Program-made: the position numbers and the translations under genes | Part shown: positions 7,826 to 15,650 of the stretch, piece after piece | Numbering within the stretch: position 1 is the first letter of the stretch | Layout of the letters: the number at the start of each line of letters is the position of its first letter | Assembly (NCBI GenBank): GCA_903830985.1 | Contig: CAIKVZ010000015.1 | Location: 1-43,173, forward strand | DNA from: an uncultured beta proteobacterium | GTDB taxonomy: Bacteria; Pseudomonadota; Gammaproteobacteria; Burkholderiales; Burkholderiaceae_C | Length of the DNA stretch: 43,173 nucleotides | Direction of reading: 5' to 3' | Notes under the pieces: model-generated | Database searches by the model: none | What the model saw: the letters and a program-made list of their open reading frames with translations, nothing else | Told to the model about the DNA's origin: nothing

Positions 7826-9151
7826 CTACTTGATGACGGTCTCATCGCGCATGTACTGCAACTCACGTTCCTTGATGCGCCGCGCCAAAGCCGCCGCCTG
7901 GGGATTGCGCGGGTCAGCTTCCAGGGCGTTTTCCACCTGGGTTTTGGCGCGGTCGAATTTGTTTGCAGACAGTGCCTGTTCAGCACTGCGGATGAAGCCC
8001 TGCGCCAGTGCGGCCGGTGGCGTCCCTTGGACCGGCTGTGGCGCCAGTGGTTGGACGACCTGCGTTGGCGCCGTCACATAGGGCTGGGTCTCAGGTCTGG
8101 CCTTCGCCGGGGTTGGCTGCGCTACGGGAACAGGATCTGCGGCAGCCGGCTTGGCGCTGCCCGCCCGGTCGATGCGCTGGACTTCGGCGCGCAACGAAGC
8201 CAGGTCAAGGTGCTCGCGGTTCAGCAAGACCAGCTTGTCCAGCGCTACCTTGGCACCTGCGGTGTCGCCGCTGCCGAGCAATCGGCGCGTCTCGGCTGCG
8301 GCTTCGTCGGCACTGGCCTGATCCCGCGTCACCGTCTGACGAAGGGTTTCGGCGGCCGCGCCCTTGCTGCACACGCCGCTCAACGCGTCCAGTTGGTGCC
8401 GCGCGCGTTGCAACTGATGCTCGTTCACCATCGTACTGATGGCGTGCATGCCGCGCTCGCAACCAGCCTGCTCAGAAATCCCCTTGTCCGCCGCCTTCTT
8501 CAATTCCGCAGCCTTGCTTTGCCCATCCGCGGTGCAGGAAGCGATGGCGAGCAATGCCTGGTCGCGCGCCGCTGAGGGGTCGCCCGCGACCATGTTTTTG
8601 GCCGCCTGTGACAGCGAGTTGTCACAGGCCTGCTGCTTCGGGTCCGTCTTGCCCAACAGCAGGTAGGCGCCACCGATCAGCACCACCGCGGCCAGTCCGA
8701 CCAACGCGAGCTTGCCTCCCTTGCCGCCACCGGTTGGGGCCGGTGGCAGGGCGACTGTCTCATCCCTCTTGAGCTCGGTGGCAGGCTTCACTACAGGCGT
8801 CACCACAGGCTTCACCACAGGCTTCACCACAGGCGTCACCACAGGCGTCACCACAGGCGTCACCACAGGCGTCACCACAGGCTTCACTACAGTCACCACA
8901 GGCGTCACTACAGGCGTCACCACAGGCGTCACCACAGGCGTCACCACAGGCGTCACCACAGGCGTCACCACAGGCTTGGGCAGAGGGGGCTCATCCGGGA
9001 GCGAGGGCGGGGTGACCACAGCAGCTGGCTGCGCCGGCGCAGGCTGTGCCACTGGCGCGGCGCAGAAGGGACAAAAGCGAACCGGCCCGCGCAGCGAATG
9101 GCCTTTCGGGCATTGCTCGGTGAACAGACTGGCAGGTGGCAGATCACTCAT
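7826..9151 (-). CDS. Zinc-ribbon membrane protein with PVVT proline repeat and TPR-like C-terminus (tubulin-like locus)
   Basis: A 441-residue protein with clear modular layout. Residues 14-30 carry a zinc-ribbon knuckle (Cys14, Cys27, Cys30, His18 possible). Residues 60-122 are a tandem PVVT/PVVK repeat, expected to be an extended stiff rod. A single membrane helix lies at about 147-167 (LALVGLAAVVLIGGAYLLL), preceded by GGGKGGK. The remaining 270 residues are helical and Ala-rich, ending in a TPR-like stretch (FIRSAEQALSANKFDRAKTQVENALEADPRNP split over two helices). Topology inferred: ribbon and repeat in the cytoplasm, helical part in the periplasm. The ATG at 9151 abuts the TAA of the preceding gene with no spacer, so co-translation is likely. 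No matching whole-protein family is known to me. Confidence 0.85.
   Translation of the reverse strand: MSDLPPASLFTEQCPKGHSLRGPVRFCPFCAAPVAQPAPAQPAAVVTPPSLPDEPPLPKPVVTPVVTPVVTPVVTPVVTPVVTPVVTVVKPVVTPVVTPVVTPVVTPVVKPVVKPVVTPVVKPATELKRDETVALPPAPTGGGKGGKLALVGLAAVVLIGGAYLLLGKTDPKQQACDNSLSQAAKNMVAGDPSAARDQALLAIASCTADGQSKAAELKKAADKGISEQAGCERGMHAISTMVNEHQLQRARHQLDALSGVCSKGAAAETLRQTVTRDQASADEAAAETRRLLGSGDTAGAKVALDKLVLLNREHLDLASLRAEVQRIDRAGSAKPAAADPVPVAQPTPAKARPETQPYVTAPTQVVQPLAPQPVQGTPPAALAQGFIRSAEQALSANKFDRAKTQVENALEADPRNPQAAALARRIKERELQYMRDETVIK
8783..8976. repeat. 12-bp coding minisatellite (PVVT/PVVK repeat)
   Basis: About 16 head-to-tail 12-bp units, consensus ggcgtcaccaca on the plus strand, with ggcttcaccaca variants (PVVK) and one 9-bp truncated unit that gives VVK without proline. 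It codes in frame for 15 four-residue units plus three residues. The low sequence divergence between units suggests recent expansion by slippage or unequal recombination; unit loss or gain would keep the frame. Confidence 0.95.
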
Positions 9152-9907
9152 TTACTTTTTCACCGTAAGAATGCCGCACAACATCCAACCAAGCAGCGAC
9201 AGCACCACCAGTGGCGCGACCAGAGGCAGCTTGAGCAGGTCCGGGCTGACCAGGGCGACGGCGCCGATGGCAGTGCCGAACAGCAGGCCGCCAAACAGTC
9301 CCCAGCCGGCAAGCCCGGCCGTGTTGGGCGAACGCTTGTAGCTGCTTACCAGCGTGTTGACATAGGCGCTGCGGATGAAAAAGAAAACCAGCGACAGCCC
9401 CGCCATGGCGAGTACACCCATCAGGAAGTCCTTGCCACTGGGGCCGGCAGGCGGCAAATCCACCGGAATGGGAGCGGCCGTTCGTGTCAGCACCCAAGGC
9501 TGCCAACTCGATCCGGAATCAGGGCAGCCCTTGACCTTGGTCGACTGCTGGTACTTGAGCCACTTGCCTTCCAGACGGTTCCCGTCATCCGACAGACTCA
9601 GTTCAAAGTCCGTCCAGCGGGCCCATTTTTTTCCGCAAAATTCTTTCTGTTCGTTGGGCAGTACCGTGGCCACCCGTCCCTTGATGACCTGTCCGGCCAG
9701 TGTGCCCTCAAACAGCTTCTTCCCCATCATGGCTTCAATGTCGGGGGATTTCTGTTCTGCCGTGACACGGTTGCCGTCCTGTTCCAGCACCAGAGAATTC
9801 ACTTCAGTGGAGGCCCAGGTGCCGCTCAGGTTCGGCTCTGCCAGGCAGGGCGTGCTCGTCAGCAAAAAGGCGCTTGCAAGGAACACGGCGCGAGCGCTGG
9901 TCAGCAT
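9152..9907 (-). CDS. Exported domain fused to a three-helix membrane module (tubulin-like locus)
   Basis: A 251-residue protein. A Sec signal peptide (cleavage after PCLA, about residue 24) precedes a periplasmic domain of about 125 residues beginning LSGTWASTEVNSLVLEQDG, reminiscent of small β-barrel or lipocalin-like folds, with Cys in EFCGKKW and KGCPDSG that may form a disulfide. From about residue 160 three hydrophobic segments follow, containing FFFIRSAYVN, KRSPNTAGLAGWGLFGG and a Lys-Lys C-terminus. This C-terminal module matches the 128-residue protein at 13746-14132 closely, so the two are paralogues. The ATG at 9907 creates the signal peptide; the longer frame to 9976 does not. It lies 100 bases after the tubulin-like gene and directly abuts the zinc-ribbon gene. 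Confidence 0.82.
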   Translation of the reverse strand: MLTSARAVFLASAFLLTSTPCLAEPNLSGTWASTEVNSLVLEQDGNRVTAEQKSPDIEAMMGKKLFEGTLAGQVIKGRVATVLPNEQKEFCGKKWARWTDFELSLSDDGNRLEGKWLKYQQSTKVKGCPDSGSSWQPWVLTRTAAPIPVDLPPAGPSGKDFLMGVLAMAGLSLVFFFIRSAYVNTLVSSYKRSPNTAGLAGWGLFGGLLFGTAIGAVALVSPDLLKLPLVAPLVVLSLLGWMLCGILTVKK

Positions 9908-10007
9908 GTTGTTTCCGGTGAAATGGGTTGCTTGTCGCTTCGCGGCGGGTGAAGTGGGTGTGCTGGCACGACCCACAGCGTGGACCGCACTTGCGCCATG
10001 CAGCTCA

Positions 10008-13000
10008 TCATGAGGCCGGTGGTGGTGGCATCATGTCCACTGCGGGCGGCGGCGCCTGTGCCGGGGCGGCCGCTGGTGGACCGAACAGGGATGCCAATTC
10101 AGGCACCAGAGCCGCCGGCGTCCAGGCTGCCATCCCGGTGCGCCAAACCATGGACTGGGCGGTGAATTGCCGGGTTGGAATCAAACCGGTGAGGTACGGT
10201 ACGGTGTAGGGACCGTACTGCTGCCCTGCGGCGGAGATGTGGAATTGCAGGTCAGTGGCCGCCGGCGGCAAGCCCGGTGCCACAGGCGGCATCCCCGCGC
10301 TCGGCATGGCCGGGGCAACATTTGCCGCCGGTGCCGCACCGGGCAGGGTCCAGCCGGCTTGCAGAATTTCGCGCTTGAGCACACGTTTGTTGGTGTTTTT
10401 GCCTTTGAGCACCTCGTAGGCATAGGCGTCGTTGGTCGACCCGGGCAACTCGTCACTCCATTTGGTCAACGCGGCGCGCGCGGCGCGCATGAGTTGCTGC
10501 ACCTGGTCTTCTCCCAAACCCAGCGCCAGGCGCGAGGCCCATTCGTCGGCGAGCTTTTCACAGACCAGGGTGGGCAGGTGCTTCTCCTCAATCGCCACGC
10601 CGTCATTGAGTTTCAGGACCAAGGGATAGGCCGAGTCGCGGTAGTACTCCATCATCGCCACCCATATGGCCATCTGGTCCGGTGATTTCAGGTCCTTGAG
10701 TTCGAGCTCGACCTGCTGCGCAATGCTGGCACGGTAGGACGCATGAAAGCCTTCCAGGCGCAACAGCTTTTCGTCCCCTACAGGGCGCGCGCTGCCCTTT
10801 ACCTTGAGGATGTACAGGCCGGCGTTCTCACCTTTTTCGGTGCGACTCAAAACCCCAGATGCAGTCGCTTCGATAAACAGTTTGAAGTCGTCAAAGCGCG
10901 CGCTCAAGTCGTCGGTCGTGAGCTCGCGCGGGTGCACAAAGGTGCTGGTGCGCTTGTGCGTGTGCACGGGGATGGGGGACTCTTGCGAATTTTCGAACTT
11001 GTACGAGGTGTACCAGTCGTCCAGTGCCTTCATTGAAGGCAGTGGCAAACCCGAGAGCTCGACGTAGCAGATGAGCTTGCCGGGGGTATCGATTTCAACG
11101 AAGCCGATTTCCTTCACGGTCATCATGGTGACCGTGGGCACACGGCTGCTCAGTTCTGCGCCAAAGCGCTGCTCGAATTTCTTCGCGTCCTTGACCCCGA
11201 TGACGCATTTGTACTGGTCGTTGGGCGCGAACTCCTTGAGGTACTTGTCCAGCTTGGCCGCCACCCAGGGCATGGAGCGCTGCAGGAATTCGCTGAACAA
11301 CTGTCCGCGGTTGGGGTGGGCCTCAAGCGCCGCGAACAGCGGATTCTCTTCATCCGTTGCCGGTCCAGTGCTGATCAGGGCCAGCGCCCGGTTGCGCAGC
11401 TTGCCCAGCAACTCGGAACGGCCATCGTCGTTCTTGAGCATGGCAAACAGCTGCTGCGTGCCGCCAAAATCCTGAAATGCCTGCTCTGCCCATTCGCGTG
11501 CTTGCGCCGGCGGCAGCAGTTCCAGGCTGTCGATGCTGCTTGGCGGTGCGGGCAGCACGAAATACATGGCGTGACCCTGCTTCATGGCCTCGTTGGTGCG
11601 CTCGATCTGGTTCTCGGCATCGCCGATGATGTCGCGCACCATGCCGCGCCCGCCTTCGAGTTCACCGATGAAACCGCCCCAGGTCGGATTGCCGTCCACA
11701 TCGGTACCGAGCTTCTTGCCCAGTGCGTCTGACAACTCATGTACCAGCAAGGCCGCCTCGCGGCTCGCCGCTGCGTACAGGTGGTAGCGCACGTACAGGC
11801 GCACGGCGGCGGAGATCTGCTTGAGCTTGGCCTCCGACTGGGTCTGCGCGCCGAACAACTTGCCGATGGCCTGTTGCAGGTGTTCCTGCAGCACGCTGAC
11901 CTCGTCGTTGCGCAGATGGCCCGACAGGTCGGAGAACCATTTGGCGTTTTCCTCCAGCGCCTTGACCAGGCCGGTGTTGGCGTTTTCCAGTCGGTCCTTG
12001 ATCCGCTGGATCAGCTCGATGGTGTAGTCGAGCCCGCCGCGCTCCTTGTTGTCCACCCGCGCCCACAGTGCCTTGATCAGTCCGTTCTCGCGGCTCGACG
12101 AGATCAGCTCGCCCAGCAGTTCGCTGCGGCGTTTGCGAATCGCGTCTTCGTGCAGGCCCGAACCCGATTCCACGGCCTTGAACGCGTCGTGGTTGATCTG
12201 CGTGATGGCCGCAGCGATCTTCACGGGCCACTCCTTGTGGCTGCCGCCGGTGCGGATGTCCTCAAAGGTGTCGGTGATCTTCTTTTCGATGTCATCCAGG
12301 CGCGACACCCCGTTCACGCGCAACAGCTCGGTCAGCATCGGGTAGGTGGTGCGCTCCGCGCCCTTGCGGTATTCGTCCGTCTGCGTGATGAAGTCGTAGT
12401 CGATGATCTCGTTGTCCACGCCCAGGTGCATGCGGTTGGCCAGCAAGTCATCGCGTTCCTGTTCGGTCGGCGAGTTGTTCTTCGCGTCCTGCGCGGATAC
12501 GCCAAAGAAGGCGCGCAGCATGCCGTTGACCTGACGGTACAGGACGATGTTCTGCTTTTGCTCGAGTTGGGTGTCGATGATCGCCTGGCCGAAGCTGGAG
12601 TAGGCCCGCGAGAAGCTCAGCTTCATGTCGCCGTAGGTTTCGCGGTCCACGCGCGAACTGTAAGGAGATACCTTGTGCTGGTTCTGGTTCACCGAGATGG
12701 AGCGCTTGCGGTTGGCAAATTCGGCGGTGGAGAAGTCCTCGAACAGGGCGTCTGCCACCATGTCGTACAGGTCCTTGATGTCGGACGTTTGCGCCGACGC
12801 CAGATTCGCCGTGTCCAGCAGGTAGACGTCGCTGTACGGCGACTCGGGCATGTCGCGGATGGTCTCGTTTTCGTTCCACTGCTTGATGTATTTGGAGCCC
12901 TGGCGCATGCACGACTCCAGCTCCATCAGCGCTGCGTAGGTGTTGGCCTGGGTGCGGGTGCGGTTCGCGCCGCTGTAGCCGGTGGGCAGCATCAGCACCA

Positions 13001-13700
13001 GATTGGTTGTGACGCCCTGATTCGCCGCCTGTTTGCCGATCACGCTGGCGAGGTAGCCCAGGTCCAGAAAACTGCCCGAACCGGTGCCGCCGGCGGTGGA
13101 CGCCACCACCACGATCTTCAGTGCGCCGGTCTGTACCTTCAGGCCCAGGCGCTTTTGCGCTTCGGACGAAGTGACGTTGGCCATGAGCCGCTCCGACTTG
13201 GAGCGAATGGCATTCTTGATTTCGGCGTATTTGTCGAAGAAATAAAGGCGGGAAATGGCCCGGATCTGTCCGGCACCCTTTTCCGGGTCGATGTTGAGCT
13301 CATTCACCTTGGATCGCGACAGCGGAAACCACTCCTGGATGATGGGGTACTTGGCCAGCTCTTCATCGGTCTTGACGTACTTGCCAAGGTCGAGCTTCTT
13401 GATGAGCTTCTCCTCCTCCTTGAAGCGTACCTTGTTGCCCAGGATGTCCGTTTTGGCCGCTGTGCCCGACTGCGTCACGGTGCCGGCATCCAGGTCGAGT
13501 TGCAGGAACTCGGCGAACGGGAATTCGGTCAGCTGTTCGAGTCGAACCGGTTGTTCCGTGCCCGGTGCCCACAGCGAGTTCAGGATGCGCCGGCGAATGC
13601 GCCAGAGCACTTCGGCACCGGTGCCGCCCAGTGCAATGAACAGCGTCGGAACCACTTCGCTCAGGACAACTTCTTTTTTTTCTTTTGCAATTTCAGCCAC
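10008..13700 (-). CDS. Tubulin/FtsZ-superfamily protein with C-terminal GYF_2-like domain
   Basis: A 1230-residue cytoplasmic protein, the largest in the window. Residues 20-40 (TLFIALGGTGAEVLWRIRRR) form a nucleotide-binding β-strand and glycine loop, and residues 198-216 (VVASTAGGTGSGSFLDLGY) carry the GGTGSG tubulin/FtsZ phosphate-binding signature. This matches the Tubulin_2-like group of large bacterial FtsZ-like proteins. A long central region (about 430-1120) is largely helical and unknown. Residues about 1153-1206 (FHISAAGQQYGPYTVPYLTGL and MVWRTGMAAWTPAALVPELASLF) match the GYF_2/DUF4339 domain, and the last 24 residues are proline-rich. The start is a GTG at 13700 with GGAG seven bases upstream. 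GTP binding and polymerisation are inferred from the family. The neighbours are membrane, zinc-ribbon and vWA-like proteins, suggesting a membrane-associated filament or remodelling machine. Confidence 0.85.
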   Translation of the reverse strand: MAEIAKEKKEVVLSEVVPTLFIALGGTGAEVLWRIRRRILNSLWAPGTEQPVRLEQLTEFPFAEFLQLDLDAGTVTQSGTAAKTDILGNKVRFKEEEKLIKKLDLGKYVKTDEELAKYPIIQEWFPLSRSKVNELNIDPEKGAGQIRAISRLYFFDKYAEIKNAIRSKSERLMANVTSSEAQKRLGLKVQTGALKIVVVASTAGGTGSGSFLDLGYLASVIGKQAANQGVTTNLVLMLPTGYSGANRTRTQANTYAALMELESCMRQGSKYIKQWNENETIRDMPESPYSDVYLLDTANLASAQTSDIKDLYDMVADALFEDFSTAEFANRKRSISVNQNQHKVSPYSSRVDRETYGDMKLSFSRAYSSFGQAIIDTQLEQKQNIVLYRQVNGMLRAFFGVSAQDAKNNSPTEQERDDLLANRMHLGVDNEIIDYDFITQTDEYRKGAERTTYPMLTELLRVNGVSRLDDIEKKITDTFEDIRTGGSHKEWPVKIAAAITQINHDAFKAVESGSGLHEDAIRKRRSELLGELISSSRENGLIKALWARVDNKERGGLDYTIELIQRIKDRLENANTGLVKALEENAKWFSDLSGHLRNDEVSVLQEHLQQAIGKLFGAQTQSEAKLKQISAAVRLYVRYHLYAAASREAALLVHELSDALGKKLGTDVDGNPTWGGFIGELEGGRGMVRDIIGDAENQIERTNEAMKQGHAMYFVLPAPPSSIDSLELLPPAQAREWAEQAFQDFGGTQQLFAMLKNDDGRSELLGKLRNRALALISTGPATDEENPLFAALEAHPNRGQLFSEFLQRSMPWVAAKLDKYLKEFAPNDQYKCVIGVKDAKKFEQRFGAELSSRVPTVTMMTVKEIGFVEIDTPGKLICYVELSGLPLPSMKALDDWYTSYKFENSQESPIPVHTHKRTSTFVHPRELTTDDLSARFDDFKLFIEATASGVLSRTEKGENAGLYILKVKGSARPVGDEKLLRLEGFHASYRASIAQQVELELKDLKSPDQMAIWVAMMEYYRDSAYPLVLKLNDGVAIEEKHLPTLVCEKLADEWASRLALGLGEDQVQQLMRAARAALTKWSDELPGSTNDAYAYEVLKGKNTNKRVLKREILQAGWTLPGAAPAANVAPAMPSAGMPPVAPGLPPAATDLQFHISAAGQQYGPYTVPYLTGLIPTRQFTAQSMVWRTGMAAWTPAALVPELASLFGPPAAAPAQAPPPAVDMMPPPPAS

Positions 13701-13745
13701 GGTCGGTCTCCGGTCAAATCAGGAAGTGGAAAAGGTGTGATCGGC

Positions 13746-14132
13746 TTATTTTTTAGAAGAAACCACCAGGCACAAAATCAGGCACACCAGAGACAGCAGC
13801 GCCAGCGGCACCAGCACCGCCAGCGTGAGATAGCTTTTCCCGACCAGCGCGACGCAGCCGATGGCGGCGCCAAAAAACAGGCAGCCAAACAGTCCCCAGC
13901 CCGCCAAGCCGGCGTTGTTCGGCGATCGCTTCAGGCTGCCCACGAGGTAATTGACGTAGGCGCCGCGTATGAAGAAGAACAGCAGCGCGAGCACCAACAG
14001 GCCACCCGCGCCGATCATCACGTCCTTGGATCCGGCCGCGGGTTCACCCACATCGGCGCTCGAAACAGGCATATCGGTGCCCAGCGGTTTGGCTTCGGCG
14101 TTGGGGTTCTTCAGGGGGGGTAGGTCAGCCAT
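13746..14132 (-). CDS. Small membrane protein, paralogue of the 9152-9907 membrane module (tubulin-like locus)
   Basis: A 128-residue protein with a 35-residue polar N-terminus (PPLKNPNAEAKPLG, no signal peptide) and three hydrophobic segments. The stretch LFFFIRGAYVN, LKRSPNNAGLAGWGLFGC and the Lys-Lys terminus align residue for residue with the C-terminal part of the 251-residue protein downstream. The ATG at 14132 has AGAGGAG seven bases upstream, a strong ribosome site. It lies 24 bases after the vWA-like gene and 45 before the tubulin-like gene. The invariant KRSPN.AGLAGWGLFG loop between helices is a likely interaction site. I do not recognise the family. Confidence 0.85.
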   Translation of the reverse strand: MADLPPLKNPNAEAKPLGTDMPVSSADVGEPAAGSKDVMIGAGGLLVLALLFFFIRGAYVNYLVGSLKRSPNNAGLAGWGLFGCLFFGAAIGCVALVGKSYLTLAVLVPLALLSLVCLILCLVVSSKK

Positions 14133-14156
14133 GGGTTTGCTCCTCTTGATAAAAAA

Positions 14157-15650
14157 TTACATCACCCGCACGACGCAGGTCTTGCCTTTGTCCAGCACGG
14201 CGGTGGCTTGCCCCATTGCGCGCTTGAGCACACCGACGCGTTCGCCCTGTGCGTTCTTGATCACGGCTTCGGCGAAGGGTCGCAGTCCGAAAGTCTTTTG
14301 TGCGCCGTCGATCGACACCCGGAAAATTCTTTCCGACCTGAAAAGCATGAACGCTCCCACCAGGCCGCCCAGCAGCGCCAGGGCCAGCCCGCCCAGCACC
14401 AGTAACGGCCAGCTGGGGTACTGGACATCTATCACCAGGGCCTGGGTCGTGACCGACTTTTTCGCCGAGTCACCGGGGATGAACAGGTCCGGCAAGGGGT
14501 CCTTGGGAAACAGTTCGGCCATGGCCTTGCTGAAGTCCTTGGAGATCGTCAACTGTTGCTCGTCCAGTTCAAAACGTATCACGCCACTGGCGCGGTAGCC
14601 GTTGCCAAAAATGACTTCCGGGTCCCATGGGGAGGGCAGCGCCGGCACCTTGATCTTCACGCTGAGTTCGGGCGACAGGCCGCCGGCCGGAATTTGCGAG
14701 ACCTGCTTGTTCGATAGATCGACGCTGATCTTTTCCTTGCCTTTGGTGCCTAGCCCCTGGGTATCGATCTCGACCTTGGCCGATTGAATGTCATAGGGAT
14801 AGAAGTCGTTGCGGAATTGCCCCACCAGTTCGGCCACTTCGGGCTTGCTGGCGGCGGCAAAGGTGAGCACCAGGGTCTTGTGGTCAGGCGCCAGGCGCAC
14901 GGCGACGTCGCTGTTCTTCACGCCCTTGGGAATGAAGGTCAGGGCTTCGGCATTGAGCGGCTTGAGCCTGGCCGCCTGCTTGCCAAAAGGCGCATTCGCC
15001 GCCAACATTTTTTGCAGTACCTGATCGGCCGGGTCGCCGTAGGCAAGCGCATAGAACATCAGGCCATTGGCACGGTAATCGGCCATGGTCTTGCTCTGCG
15101 CTGGCAGCGCATGCGGGAAGGCCACGATGCGCCGTATCTCCGGTGTGTCCTGCAAAAACTTGTAGAAATCCTTGTTCTTCTGCACCGTCTCGGCGCTGTT
15201 GTTCGGACTGTTCTTGTTGTTCGTGACGATCCACAGCAGCGTTGACTTCCCGGGCGAGAATTCGCTGATCGCGCCGACGATGGCTTCCTTGAAGTCGGTG
15301 TCGGCGTAGGTCTGCTTGCCCGGCTTTCGCGCCACGGCAAGGGCTTGCACGGCGCTGCGAATCTTTGCCGCATCGGCGCCGCGGTAATGCAAAAGTGGCG
15401 ATTTGTTGTCGCCGATTGACTGGTTGAAACTCGCCACCAGTTGCTCGCCGCCGTAGGGTGCGAGCCGGTTCGAAAGCTCCTGCACGACGTCCTTGAATTT
15501 CGAGTTGGGGTCCTCGTAAAACGGCAGCATCCAGCCGGAATTCTGGATCAGCAGTATTTGCGGAACCGCGTTTTGCGCGCGCAAGCCCGGGGCCGCCAAT
15601 GCGGCCAGAAAAAGCACCACGGCGCCAATGGGGCGAGAGAAAAATAGCAT
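14157..15650 (-). CDS. Exported vWA-like protein with C-terminal membrane anchor and cytoplasmic tail (tubulin-like locus)
   Basis: A 497-residue protein. A signal peptide (MLFFSRPIGAVVLFLAALA, cleavage near LRAQ) leads to a domain with the order of a von Willebrand A fold: a first strand VPQILLIQNSGWMLPF where DxSxS would stand, a helix with DVVQELSNRL, then TYADTDFKEAIVGAISEF (the MIDAS Thr region) and TLLWIVTNNKNS (the VTD strand). Asp is replaced at the first and last positions, so metal binding is doubtful. After β-rich domains a membrane helix (WPLLVLGGLALALLGGLVGAF, about residues 410-432) is followed by a 65-residue cytoplasmic tail. The ATG at 15650 overlaps the preceding TGA by one base (TGATG), showing coupling to the zinc-ribbon gene. 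The vWA assignment is from fold pattern only. Confidence 0.75.
   Translation of the reverse strand: MLFFSRPIGAVVLFLAALAAPGLRAQNAVPQILLIQNSGWMLPFYEDPNSKFKDVVQELSNRLAPYGGEQLVASFNQSIGDNKSPLLHYRGADAAKIRSAVQALAVARKPGKQTYADTDFKEAIVGAISEFSPGKSTLLWIVTNNKNSPNNSAETVQKNKDFYKFLQDTPEIRRIVAFPHALPAQSKTMADYRANGLMFYALAYGDPADQVLQKMLAANAPFGKQAARLKPLNAEALTFIPKGVKNSDVAVRLAPDHKTLVLTFAAASKPEVAELVGQFRNDFYPYDIQSAKVEIDTQGLGTKGKEKISVDLSNKQVSQIPAGGLSPELSVKIKVPALPSPWDPEVIFGNGYRASGVIRFELDEQQLTISKDFSKAMAELFPKDPLPDLFIPGDSAKKSVTTQALVIDVQYPSWPLLVLGGLALALLGGLVGAFMLFRSERIFRVSIDGAQKTFGLRPFAEAVIKNAQGERVGVLKRAMGQATAVLDKGKTCVVRVM

Noticed and set aside
8783-8976. CRISPR-like array
   Set aside because: The 12-bp units are continuous with no unique spacers and keep the reading frame, so it is a coding minisatellite.
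8712-9341. Plus-strand frame coding for repeated GVTTG units
   Set aside because: It is the antisense reading of the PVVT repeat and has no start context; the minus-strand gene has zinc ribbon, membrane helix and operon fit.
11739-14123. 794-codon plus-strand frame opposite the tubulin-like gene
   Set aside because: Composition (His, Gln, Val, Ala-rich) is that of a GC-rich antisense shadow; it spans two well-supported minus-strand genes and their gap.
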